A DNA stretch of 64,000 nt, from assembly GCF_905404315.1 (NCBI RefSeq), contig NC_066268.1:13802001-13866000 (forward strand), given 5' to 3'. This document shows positions 43,985 through 54,663 of this stretch, piece after piece. The position numbers were made by a program, and so were the translations under genes. The notes below the pieces were generated by a model. That model saw only the letters and a list, made by a program, of their open reading frames with translations. It was not told where the DNA came from and searched no databases. Origin of the DNA: Leptidea sinapis. Taxonomy: Eukaryota; Arthropoda; Insecta; Lepidoptera; Pieridae. How positions within the stretch are numbered: position 1 is the first letter of the stretch; the number at the start of each line of letters is the position of its first letter.

Positions 43985-44165
43985 ATTTACTTATTGGAAG
44001 GTACCCATTTAATATCGCCCTGGAATCATCGCATAAGGAAACACATTCTATAGTTTGCACGTGGAAGAAAGTTTCTTGAAAAGCGCACTGTACAGGGGAT
44101 GGGATAATATCATAATATATGGCGTGTCGTGCGAAGGTGGAATTTGGCGGCGGGAATTATTGTAT
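43985..44165 (-). mobile_element. Truncated jockey-like LINE
   Basis: AAGGTACCCATTTAATATCG, AAACACATTCTATAGTTTG and GGCGTGTCGTGCGAAGGTGG match the minus strand of the family. It lacks the 3' tail. Confidence 0.7.
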
Positions 44166-44398
44166 AGATGCCTTGGAGAACTTTCTTCACTACAAACATT
44201 AAAACGAATATGAATATGATGTAAAATTAAATTAATATTAAAAAAAATCAACGATTGCATTACACCCAATGGACAACAAGTCGTATACGTTACCTTTGCC
44301 GTCTGAAATTTAAAATGTAAAATGAATCTCTACTTATCCTTTTTAGATCCGCGGAATAAAACTTAAATCCTCTTAAAACTTTCCTATTTACAGATAAA

Positions 44399-44692
44399 CT
44401 AGCCGTTCCCGCCTGCTTCGCTGGGCGAATTTTAAAAGGAAACAAATTAATGACGAAACGTTGGATTTCGAAACATAAGTCCCCATAAACAATAAATATA
44501 TATATAAGAGATTTCCACGTATAAAGTCACTCGTCACTATACCTCTGGCCTTCTTTTTTCTTCCTCTGACTTGAAATTTGGTAGGAATATTCCTTTCTCC
44601 GAGTAGGGGTCAGCTAAGAACGGATTTTACGAAATTCCACCCGCAAGAGTTTTTTTTATCATGAACAGAACAACGTCTGTCGGGTCAGCTAG
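44399..44692. mobile_element. Composite Helitron insertion
   Basis: The left edge A|CTAGCCGTTCCCGCC is an inverted 3' terminus with a GCC...GGC hairpin. The right edge CGGGTCAGCTAG|T is a forward 3' terminus. A TATATATATAAGA string at about 44500 could be the 5' end of the left one. Two Helitrons in opposite orientation is the simplest reading. The insertion splits a block shared with 35480-35830. Confidence 0.6.
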
Positions 44693-45965
44693 TCTAGAAT
44701 AAATTTCGCATCGAATGGTGGTCATCAGTGGTTTAGGCGTAATTGAGCCTCAAACAAAGACCATTTTCATTATATATATTTAGAAGAAATGCCCGTTTAA
44801 GGCTGCTATAAGAATGTCCCAAAAATGAAGGAATTCGTCTCTCAATTGTACATTAAAGCAAAAGTAATCCCTAGCGATTAAAAAGTTATAAATGTCTCCA
44901 TCTAATCACTTCAGTCTGCTTGGCTTTTTAAAATGGTAGCCATAAGGGAGATTGAATGAATATTTGCAAATGAATCAGGAAAACGAATGGATTTCAAAGC
45001 TTTTGAATTTCAAAATTCATAAGAAAGGCATCGCAAAAGAATCATTATTGATTTTGGTGGTTCATTGTTGCTGAAAGAGATTATAATAAAAATGCTACGT
45101 TTAATCTCTTGTATTTTGGAATTTGTTATCATTGGCCTACATACAATCAAGCATTTTTGTGTAATACCATACGGATTTATGTGTTATTACGCTCTAGACT
45201 GTTAGCTCTAGAATTTAGATTGTTTCTAATTACTTTTTTACTTTCAGAAAAAATACGAATTTAAATTGATTTTCCTTTCTCTATATGTATCTATCGATTC
45301 TTACCATCTATATTTTCAATAGAAATAAAAAATCTCATTATTTATATTTCGTAACTCAGAAGTTACTATTTTTTCCGATTAGTCTAATAATAGATATAAT
45401 TGTTTAGTTCATGAGTTATAAAGAAAACTCGACAAATGTTATAGGAATACTCTATATAGTAATTTGGGTACTTTCATCAGCAGTTCAAGCAATTGCATAA
45501 ACAAAGTATTAAAACCAAGAGGACTAGATGAAAAACCCTTAATAATGATATTAGGATAGCCACATCATAAAATTACGTAGCACTTAAGCATTCATTATTA
45601 TAATCATTATATTGTAGTAGAAAATAACTTTTAGATGAATCCGAAGATTGTCATCAGAACTTGCCACTTCTACAAATAAAATGCTCAATTCTCTTCTTTA
45701 AAATAATTTAGATTTGAATTTATATGATTTTCTTCAGACGTGTTATCTGTATGTTGATGTATTAATGGGGATTTTGATAGATTTTTTAACATGCAATCAA
45801 AAACACTTGAAACATTTAGCGTCAAAATATGTGTTATTTTTAAAACAGCAGTTTATCGTCGAGTAGAACATGTTAATATCTAAGCTGGTTTCAAGAAGTG
45901 CTCACTACTAATTGTTTTAGTGGTGCAAGAATGCTTGTTCTGAATCCGAGAGCTTTTGTTTAGTC
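44693..45965. other. Distal-unit non-coding blocks
   Basis: Homologous to 35500-37730 minus its Helitrons. No gene seen. Blocks 44775-45070, 45085-45480 and 45725-45965 align by eye. Confidence 0.6.
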
Positions 45966-46148
45966 ATGAAAGCGGTGCTCCATTTTAAATATAGACGCCG
46001 ACGTACTTTACAAAACGAAGAAAAGTTTTCTTTAAGAATTCCTAAGCCCCGCCAGCTTTGTACACAGTCCGGTAAGAAAAACATTTATTTTGAATTAGTT
46101 GACAAATTTGCAACCAAATATTTTATGGTTGTAGCAACCTATTCCTAG
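45966..46148 (+). CDS. Short ORF MKAVLHFK, copy 3
   Basis: A 60-codon frame, MKAVLHFKYRRRRTLQNEEK, then FSLRIPKPRQLCTQSGKK and a divergent tail. In the shared 36 codons only a few changes separate it from copy 2. At the donor position it reads TCCG|GTAAGA, a near-consensus splice site, so the tail past CTQS may be intron. The second conserved block found in copies 1 and 2 is gone here, replaced by repeat fragments from 46148 on. Function unknown. Confidence 0.3.
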   Translation: MKAVLHFKYRRRRTLQNEEKFSLRIPKPRQLCTQSGKKNIYFELVDKFATKYFMVVATYS

Positions 46149-46201
46149 GTGGTACCCATAACCTAGCGGGCACCCTGTGCAAAGGAGCATTCCACTGGTA
46201 A
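46148..46201 (-). repeat. Family A end fragment
   Basis: GTGGTACCCATAACCTAGCG and CCTGTGCAAAGGAGCATTCC. Confidence 0.6.
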
Positions 46202-46214
46202 AGGTGTGTGTCGA

Positions 46215-46560
46215 ATGTATATTTTTGTTGCAACTAAACATCAAATCACATCAAAATCACTTTACTACTCAACTAAGTACTCCAACTATTACCTATTTAC
46301 CGCCATTTTGCAAAAGGTTGAGCTATAATTAGAAGAAGTGGCAAGAAACTAATTGCCACTCTTTTAAATCAACATTTACAGCTTCACCGTTCTAACAAAA
46401 ATACTCAAACGTCAAATACTTAAAAGTAATGCCTGCCTTACACGAGTAGTAATTCAATAAAGTTAATGTAAATTCATAGGTAAAAACTAGAGTTCTTGAG
46501 TACAGTAGATGCATCAAACCACACAAACCGTAAATAAATAAAGGTATTTTGTAAGCGATT
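46215..46560 (-). repeat. LINE-type 3' tail (family B), reverse
   Basis: Reverse complement of the 32040-32395 tail, sharing AGAAGAAGTGGCAAGAAACT and TAAATAAATAAAGGTATTTTG. Confidence 0.6.
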
Positions 46561-47306
46561 GTTAAGCTATTTATATTCTTTTCTGAGAATTAAAATGTCG
46601 TCAATTGACATTAAAATGGGAAAAATCATATCTACTTTTTAATGTACCTATTAAATAAACATTAGCCAATTCAAACTTAATTCAATTTAATATACCCAAT
46701 ATTAATAAATCGAAGCTATTGAATATCATATAAATCTAATTTATAAATGGAAAAAAACTCCTTAAAAGGTTTCAGTTAAAACAACAAGTTTAGTAAAACT
46801 TTCGGGCAACTAAGTAGAGATACATGAAAGGACTGTAACAGATTAAAATTTAAATACTTAACAAGGACAAGTCGGAACGAAATTAAGGGAATTGAGAACT
46901 TTTTACTCAGAAATTATGTTTTCATAAATTAGTTACGCATAACGGAGTTTCATTTTGAATTTGTCAAAGTTTCCACAGTTTCATGGCCAATTTTAGAATG
47001 CCGAATTCAACTATTCTTTCTAACAAGTACTTGTAGATGATTTATATGATAAAATATGTTCGCCTTTTACATATATATATATTACTTGTAATGACTGTAT
47101 GTCTGTTTACATCTTTAGAAAGCTCAGCATAAAGAAACTGTACATTATTTCTTATTGTATTCGAATTTAACTATGGAAACCGGATTTGGCAGTGTAATGC
47201 ACATCGTAATAGACATATGTCCGTAATTGTTATCATAAAAATGAGTAAACTTTAAATTTTAACAATTTATTTATTCTAGTCTACCTGGCACAAACTCTTT
47301 AAGCTT
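46561..47306. other. Conserved distal-unit block, no gene
   Basis: 46650-47040 matches 39170-39560 closely. 47041-47306 is unassigned. Confidence 0.55.
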
Positions 47307-47694
47307 TTTTTTATGAAAATAAGGGACGAGACGAGCAGGACGTCCAGCTGATGGTAATTGATACGCCCTGCCCATTACAAAGCAGTGCCGCTCAGATTTT
47401 TGGGGTTTTTCAAGAAGCCTGCGCAACAACCTACAACTGCGCCCGTCACCTTGAGACATAAGATGTTAAGTCTCATTTGCCCAGTCATTTCACTAGCTAC
47501 GGCGCCCTTCAGACCGAAACACTGTAATTCTTACACATTACTGCTTCACGGTAGAAATAGGCGCCGTTGTGGTACCCATAATCTAGCCGGCATCCTGTGC
47601 AAGAATCCTGAGCGGGCCCTACATTTTAATGGGGAGGGCGTATCACCATCAGCTGAACGTCCTGCTCGTCTCGTCCCTTACTGTCATAAAAAAA
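47307..47694. mobile_element. Family A element with both ends mirrored
   Basis: The left about 95 bp (A-rich end in reverse, GGGACGAGACGAGCAGGACG) is repeated in inverse at the right (CGTCCTGCTCGTCTCGTCCC followed by an A-run). Between them is the normal family body up to CATCCTGTGCAAG. The usual non-A end has been replaced by a second A-rich end, making a fold-back of 388 bp. Confidence 0.7.
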
Positions 47695-47934
47695 GTGAAT
47701 ATTAATAATAGTTAGAGACGATATGTGATTTTAAATGCTATTATGAATAGAAATATTTGAATTTGAAAATATAAATGTCATAAAATACGTTTTACCAAAT
47801 GATATTCTTTGTAAGGTCAGATTCTAGGTTTAATATTTAAGTATTGTCCAAGATATAAATCAATCCCACTGTATTTTAAAGTTTTGGTAAAATTGAATAA
47901 ACGTGACTTGAGAACTAAAGTCTCGTTCCGAATA

Positions 47935-48125
47935 ATTGAAGGCCCAGGACCCACAGCGGCCATCGGACTTGTAAACTCTTAAAAAGTTTTATATCTCTAC
48001 AATTGCTCGTATTCCGAATTGTATGCAGTATTGTTCTAAAGAATTTAGTTAAAACTTTGGAAAATTCGTACAACAGGTGTGTTTTATTGTTTATCTCATA
48101 CACATTGAAATTATTCAATATGTAT
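47935..48125 (+). repeat. Family D interspersed repeat
   Basis: See 21795-21975. Confidence 0.55.
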
Positions 48126-48534
48126 GATTTCTTTCTTTAAAATTAAAGTTAAAAATTAATATTTGACTGTTAGTTCGATTGGTAAGGTTAGGTAATGTGC
48201 TCTATTAAACAGGGGACAAAATAAGAAACGTATTTACTATATTGACTTTACCTACAGATCACTCTACCAAAATTTGCGTGTTTGCCCGTAGACTTACAAT
48301 AAACCAGCGTATAGACAATCAAAACATGCAAGAGATACAGCAAGATAGAAAAGGAAAGTGAATCTATTTGTTACTGTTACCGATTTTAATTGACAAGTCT
48401 AATAACGGTAGCCACCCTTGGAATTAGCTCCTTAGTATTGATGTATGTATGAATATTAAACTCTCAAACAACTAGCTAATTCACACAAATTAACAAATCA
48501 AAATTAGTCACGCATCATCGGCAGGTCGTTGTTA
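48126..48534. other. Gap, nothing recognised
   Basis: AT-rich. Confidence 0.4.
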
Positions 48535-48850
48535 CCAGTGGCAGGCTCCTTTGCGCAGAATACCGGCTTGATTATGGGTACCACAACGGCGCCTATTTAT
48601 GCCTCGAAGCAGCAATGTGTAAACATTACTGTGTTTCGGTCCGAAGGGCGCCGTAGCTAGTGAAATCACTGGGCAAATGAGACTTGACATCTTATGTCTC
48701 AAAGTGACGAACACAGTTGTAGTGCCGCTCAGAATTTTTGGGTATTTCAAGAATCCTGAGCGGCACTGCATTGTAATGGGCAGAGCGTATCTGCAATAAC
48801 CATCAGCTGATCGTCCTGCTTGTCTCGACCCTTATTTTCATTAAAAAAGG
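48535..48850 (+). repeat. Family A repeat, near full length
   Basis: Best reference copy: starts CCAGTGGCAGGCTCCTTTG, passes ACAACGGCGCC and GAGACTTGACATCTTATGTC, and ends CCCTTATTTTCATTAAAAAA. The A-rich end suggests RNA-mediated spread (SINE-like), but no clear A/B boxes were seen. Confidence 0.7.
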
Positions 48851-49712
48851 TCCACTTTACCCTAATATATTCTATGTTTTTGCGATCAAGTATTAATTTA
48901 CTTTTCAGCAGTAATTAAATTTATAAAATTTAACATGCAACTACAAAATGTTGGTGTCAATTATGAAATTAAAATTATCAAATATAATCAAGCCTTACAC
49001 AGCACGACAGAAAATGGTTTAATTAAATTACATACAAAACGAACAATTACGAGCGTTGTGGTCATTAATTAACATTATCGAATTAAACAAGCTGCTTTTC
49101 CGCTCACTAACGCTGAAATATTGAATTAGTTTCACTGTGAATTTCTGATATATTTTCTCTCATTCGTTTGAGAACTATTTATATCACTTGTTCGAAATTT
49201 GATGTAACTATGGCGGCGAATATATAATTATGATTTAGTTATTAATTAAAGAAATTCGTTTATTTCATGGTTACTTATACAATTTAGTTGCTGAGTGATC
49301 CTAGGAATTTGTCTTTTGACACTTACTTTTAACTGTAACTTCCTTAACGGATACTTACTTAACAATAAAGAAAATTTATACTTTTTAAAACAAATCTGAA
49401 AACATATAAAGTATTTAAAATTTATAGTACTATTTTTCACATACTACTGTTTTTTTAATCGTATTTAAAAATAAAAGAATAAACTTTATATTATGACTTT
49501 GACTATGAGAAAACTCTAAGCTTGAAGGTCTCTAAATAGAGTAGAATAGAATATAAAATTTATAAGTCGATTCGGTTTGCGAATACTGTAGACGGTAATT
49601 GATTGCACAGACTGGATATGCGAGATAAAAACTTTCTCGCAAACACGTGGTTGTAGAATCCCAGACTTCAACATGATCCGGGTGGATTTTCGCATTTCGA
49701 TGTAATGTCCAG
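48851..49712. other. AT-rich gap, nothing recognised
   Basis: Frames at 49246-49440 and 49516-49914 (-) lack domains or shadow the next element. Confidence 0.4.
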
Positions 49713-50078
49713 TTGTGGAGAACTCCCCGTGATATATGCGGTAGAAGATGCAGAGTGAATCCACATTTCTACACAACGCCAAATAATAAAGCCAATCAGA
49801 GATAAACCGCCGAATTCCACCTTCGCACGACACGCCACAAGTTAGAATATCATCCCCACCATCTGGATGTGTGGCGGTCCTCCACAGTGCGGTTTTCAAG
49901 GAGCTTTCTTCCACGTACTACAAAGCTGTGGAATGAGCTTCCTTATGCGGTGTTTCCGGGACGATACGACATGGGTATCTTCAAAAAAAGCGCGTACACC
50001 TTCCTTAAAGGCCGGCAACGCTCTTGTAATCACTTAACACCAGGTCACCCGTACGCTCGTATATCCTACTATTCCATA
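49713..50078 (+). mobile_element. Jockey-like LINE with 5' inversion
   Basis: 49808-50078 is a plus-strand 3' fragment ending CTATTCCATAAATAAAA. 49713-49805, directly before it, is the adjoining upstream part of the same ORF in reverse (GAACTCCCCGTGATATATGC). About 30 bp between the two parts is missing. This is the layout produced by twin priming. Confidence 0.8.
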
Positions 50079-50446
50079 AATAAAACCCGCTTTTCGTTGC
50101 ATGTGGTCCAATGGAAGAATTTGTTACTGCGGAACGTCGCTCGATATATCAACGCCTAGGATACCGATAAAGTTGAGGCAGTTAGAGACGTGATCTCAAA
50201 TCGAGGGGAAGAATATTACGCATAAGTACATTTTACTAAATAACGTGTGGTTAATTTGTTTTATTATAGATATATAGCAGTAACTAATAATAATAAGGAC
50301 AAGGCTATACGTACTAATCGGATTTCTAATGTCAACCAGGTCATTTAAACACAAGTTCCAGAGATAATGTTTCCAATTTAAATAAAATCAATTGAACTTG
50401 TTTATCCTGTAGCTCAATGACTAAAATATTCGGTGGAATTGTCACA
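50079..50446. other. Gap, nothing recognised
   Basis: AT-rich. Confidence 0.4.
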
Positions 50447-50610
50447 ACTCGCAACTATTCGCTGTAGCCGACTCGTTGGCGTTATTACGTCCATTAGCCG
50501 ACAATCGACATATAGTATTTAAGTGACCACTCAGCCGAATGACTCCATTTCTGTTTCGATTAATGTGTCAATTCGTTTAGCCGTACACTTTTAATGGGAC
50601 TTAACTGTGT
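50447..50610. repeat. Family E interspersed repeat
   Basis: See 22866-23035. Confidence 0.55.
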
Positions 50611-50985
50611 GTGTCCTTGCTTTTGTCCACCAAGTTGAATATCGTTTAGTAATATTTACTGGTAAGCTGATTTCTGTAAGAAACAAGTGAATCCCAAGAT
50701 TTTTTTGTGTATACAGGTCAACGTCGACGTCAAAGTCGCAAGGATGACTCGATGCCATATTATTGTTAAATCAAATAAATTCACTCCAGAACTAACTCTT
50801 TTCTTCTAAGATTATTCACAGACTGAATACAGAACATGCCACTTAATTCTCATTCCATCTATTTGCTCAAAAAACATTCTTCCATCGGAGTATCCACGAC
50901 AAATTGACAACGATTAACGTCTTTTTCCTCGACACTGGATTGGAGGTGAAATTCCTCTTACTCCACCGCTTACAAAGAAAAAACT
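50611..50985. other. Gap, nothing recognised
   Basis: No supported feature. Confidence 0.4.
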
Positions 50986-51110
50986 GTGACGATATTGGAG
51001 ATCAGTCATCAACTTCAGCCAGAAGTCGTCTCCTGCTGGACAAAGGCCTTAGAGAAGCCATTAGAGATCAGTCATGTGCCGATATTAACTCGTTCTCGAT
51101 TTGAATATAT
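50986..51110 (-). mobile_element. RTE-like LINE tail fragment
   Basis: CAGCCAGAAGTCGTCTCCTGCTGGACAAAGGCC is the reverse of the end at 59660-59710, with divergence. Confidence 0.5.
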
Positions 51111-51399
51111 TATAACATTTAAATATTTTGGCCATAGATCTGGCCAAGCTTCACTGTGGCTTATCCCATTAAAAATTGACGTACTGCATAATATATAAAA
51201 CCTACATACAACCTAAAACCTCTAATTCATCTTCTTAGGTGTAAACATTATAATAATCACGTGTATATTTATTTTCCAACCTTAGATAGCAGGTACATAA
51301 ATCCTTACCGATCATCCGTTATTCAAATTGACGCGATTGTTCCAACTATTTCGTCTTTATGCGCACTTAAGTAATTTTAGCAGCAAGAGAATCTTATAT

Positions 51400-51467
51400 T
51401 GAGGGCGGCGATGATCATTTAACATCCGGTGACCCGTACTCTAATATGTCCTCCTCTTCATAAAAAA
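51400..51467 (+). mobile_element. Jockey-like LINE extreme 3' end
   Basis: GAGGGCGGCGATGATCATTTAACATCCGG then TGTCCTCCTCTTCATAAAAAA. Only about 70 bp is left. Confidence 0.65.
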
Positions 51468-52054
51468 TATTATTAATTGTTTATGTTAAGAATATACGGT
51501 ACGTAAAAGTTCCTCTTCGTGAAATAAGGAATAAAATGGGCAGATTGCTTACCTGAAGTAAAACAAGTCATAGCAGTGACGTTGATTAACATATGCTTTC
51601 AACGCTCCGAACAGGAAGGAACTTGTATAGTAATAGTGTGTTAAAGTACAGCAATACGAATAAAATTATTATTAAAACAGCAGTTTATTTACAAAAAAAA
51701 AAACAAATGAAATAGAATATTAGTATAGTTGCAATGTCTGTTCAAAAACTGTTCTAAAAGTGTGTATATACGACGGAGACTGCTACTTTCAAAACTGAAA
51801 GCACGAGTACAAATGCCATATCCATTACATCTTAGTAAGATTTTATGCATAAAAGCAATTGGAGATCAGTGATCGGCTACAAGACATGTTAAAGGGCAGT
51901 TAAGCTGTCTAACATAAATCGTTTTTTATGTTTTTCTTGAACGAACGATGAATATTAAATTATAACTGAGGGGTTAAATTCGAGGCGCGCCATGCGACTT
52001 AATAAAACAGCTTTACGCCGCTACGAGCACTGAAAATTTTTCAACATAATTAAC
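51468..52054. other. AT-rich gap, nothing recognised
   Basis: No gene or clear repeat. Confidence 0.4.
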
Positions 52055-52426
52055 TTATATTATATTATATTATATTATATTATATTATATTATATTATAT
52101 TATATTATATTATATTATATTATATTATATTATATTATATTATATTATATTATATTATATTATATTATATTATATTATATTATATTATATTATATTATAT
52201 TATATTATATTATATTATATTATATTATATTATATTATATTATATTATATTATATTATATTATATTATATTATATTATATTATATTATATTATATTATAT
52301 TATATTATATTATATTATATTATATTATATTATATTATATTATATTATATTATATTATATTATATTATATTATATTATATTATATTATATTATATTATAT
52401 TATATTATATTATATTATATTATATT
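52055..52426. repeat. Perfect TTATA pentanucleotide microsatellite
   Basis: 372 bp, about 74 uninterrupted copies of TTATA. The lack of any interruption implies recent expansion, or an assembly-collapsed or expanded tract. Confidence 0.97.
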
Positions 52427-52889
52427 AAAATATTTTCTCATTTCATAATGATAATATGATCAAGTGAGAATGAATACTTTAAATTAAAACACAATGCTTT
52501 AAAAAATGTTAATCGAATGTGGCTGTGTGACATAGCCACATTCCAGCTCCACCATCAGATGATGGAAATCATTCAGCACCAAATAATTCGTCAATCCAAC
52601 GAACCCAAACATGGTGGGTATACTTTTTCTGTTTTGGAGTTCCAACTCCATCATCAGTCCAGCTCTAGGGTATCATATTATTACATTATCTACACCAAAT
52701 TTGAGGATAATTGACTGTCAGAGAGGATTTTCTAATTCAGCATCAAATATTTGACCCAAAATAACTGAAGACACCTAGAATGAAATAAAACTTATAACGA
52801 CACAGTTCGGCCTGGAATGAAGCTATATTACCAGCCATCTCTGGTAAAATAACATGTTCTAGATTGTACTACAAAAATTTTTACCAAAA
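52427..52889. other. Gap with a small hairpin
   Basis: GAATGTGGCTGTGTGACATAGCCACATTC at about 52516 forms an 11-12 bp stem. Otherwise nothing. The 65-codon frame at 52517 is not supported. Confidence 0.45.
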
Positions 52890-53206
52890 AAAACAAACCG
52901 ACTTCAAAAACACTATTCGAAAACAATAGATATATTATGCCCTAAAAAGTATAAAAATAATTGCGTATTTTTATCAATTACAATTTAATTAATTAATCTA
53001 ATTCTTGTTACGATAATTGTTAATTTTGGAATCGGTGTCCTACCTCTCGCCTCCTCACGACTCAAGCACATCTCACCTATAACTATTTATGTAGTTACAA
53101 ACCTATCATGGATGACACCGACTCCTAAAATTACAAGAAAAAGGTAACAAACATAACAAAAAACCCGACGAATTGGAAACCTCCTCCTTTTTTGAAGTCG
53201 GTTAAT
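52890..53206. mobile_element. MITE with AACCGACTTCAAAAA ends
   Basis: Left AAACCGACTTCAAAAA and right TTTTTTGAAGTCGGTT are inverted ends. GAGGAGG/CCTCCTCC adjoins the right one. Relatives or ends occur at 24745, 35440, 41963 and 42540. Confidence 0.65.
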
Positions 53207-53603
53207 AATGGCCAAAACATTCGTCGCTTCTTCCAAAAATTTTTGCATATACCAACATGTGTCGGTAAATCCTAAGATCTGCTGGTAAAAAACTTAGAAT
53301 AACCAATATAGGGTCTTTATAAAGAGACATTGTACTAGCTAGTCTTTCTCGAACGTTATAAGAAATGGAAAAACAATCGAAATTATAAATGAAATATTCA
53401 ATATGTAATAGTCCTAACATCAAAAGATTAGGAAACGTGATCTCTAGCAAATTTTTCCGCCAAATCAAACCTAGCAATGGAACGAGGAATGTCGAATATC
53501 ATTGGATATCAAAAGTTTCTTGATATTAAATTTCTCAATTGATGAAGTATGAACAGTTTTAGTAATCAATATTCAAGTAGCAAAGTTAAGATCTCTTGGA
53601 TGG
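53207..53603. other. Gap with unsupported minus frame
   Basis: A 91-codon minus frame (53202-53477) has no recognised domain or homologue in the window. Confidence 0.4.
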
Positions 53604-53706
53604 TTTTATGGAAAAGGAAGACAAAAGAGCTAACGGGTCACTTAATGTAAAGTGACCACCGCCGCCCAGATTCCCGTATAACACCCAGATAATAACAGGA
53701 GCGTTG
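53604..53706 (-). mobile_element. Jockey-like LINE 3' end
   Basis: TTTTATGGAAAAGGAAGACAAAAGAG and CACCGCCGCCCAGATTCCCG, ending AGGAGCGTTGCC. Confidence 0.7.
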
Positions 53707-53714
53707 CCTTGTTA

Positions 53715-54075
53715 TGGTATTGTTATTATGTTCTACTTGAACAAGATTTATTGTTTATGAAATCTATTTTTACACGCTTTTTATATCTTTACCTGTATGT
53801 ATGTTTGTGTGTAACCGACTCACTTGGGCGCGATTTTGACCCACTTTAAACCGCCAGATTTCGTTCAAACATCGTAGATTTATCGAGGACGAATGACAAT
53901 ACATTAATTTGATAAAATTATTTTCAATTCACAAAATAAGATTTTTGTTAATTTACTTAATTTTCGTCTATAAGCCAGGAATTTATGTTCATTTTAAATT
54001 TATTTTATATATTTTCTTAGTTCGGTTTTCAATAAAAATCATATTTTTTTATTTTTTTTAACTACCATTTATTAC
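53715..54075 (-). repeat. Family C interspersed repeat
   Basis: Reverse copy of 4985-5330, sharing ACACGCTTTTTATATC, GGCGCGATTTTGACCCACTTT and TCGAGGACGAATGACAAT. Confidence 0.6.
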
Positions 54076-54159
54076 TGTCACTGTTAATATTTCAGTTAGC
54101 CCTCGGGCTTCGTCTTTTTGTAGAGTTGAAAATATAATTACTAATAACCACATCTTACA

Positions 54160-54375
54160 GAAGCAAACTTGGATATCATCCTCATCAACTGGATGTGTGG
54201 CGTTCCTCTAAAGCGCGATTTCATGGAACTTTCTGCCACGTATTATCAAACTGGGATCAGCTTAGCATGGTGATTCCAGGACATGTGCACCTTCTAAAAA
54301 ACGTACACCTTCCTAAAAGGCTATCAACCCTCCTGTTATACCTCTGGTGCTGCAGGAGAATGTGGGCGGCAGTGA
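54160..54375 (+). mobile_element. Older jockey-like LINE fragment
   Basis: Diverged DVWRSSKARFHGTF segment and CTCTGGTGCTGCAGGAGAATGTGGG end. It lacks the A-run tail. Confidence 0.7.
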
Positions 54376-54394
54376 TAATTTTGGTAATGATATG

Positions 54395-54663
54395 ATATAT
54401 AATATCATCCCCACCATCTGGATGTGTGGTGGTCCTCCACACTACGCTTTTCAAGAAGCTTTCTTCCACGTACTACAAAGCTGTGGAATGAGCTTCCTAG
54501 TGCAGTGTTTCCGAGACGATACGACATGGTTACCTTCAAAAAAAGCGCGTACACCTTCCTTAAAGGCCTTCAACGCTCCTGCGATTTCTGTGGTGTTGCA
54601 AGAGAATTTGGGCGGCGGTGATCACTTAACACCAGGTAACCCGTACCATCCTTTTCCATAAAA
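54395..54663 (+). mobile_element. Younger jockey-like LINE fragment
   Basis: Immediately follows the older copy in the same orientation and ends ACCAGGTAACCC...CTTTTCCATAAAAA, with a short deletion in the tail. Confidence 0.8.

Larger units (their letters stand above)
41641..47040. repeat. Distal unit of the tandem segmental duplication
   Basis: See the proximal unit for the block list. It is shorter because it lacks the RT-RNase H LINE and the Helitrons at 35834 and 36732. The closest matching stretch (46790-47035 against 39300-39555) is nearly identical. Confidence 0.8.

Noticed and set aside
52055..52426. Possible CRISPR or centromeric satellite
   Set aside because: Pure 5-mer microsatellite without spacers or a higher-order unit.
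53202..53477. 91-codon minus frame
   Set aside because: AT-rich composition typical of random frames here; no domain.
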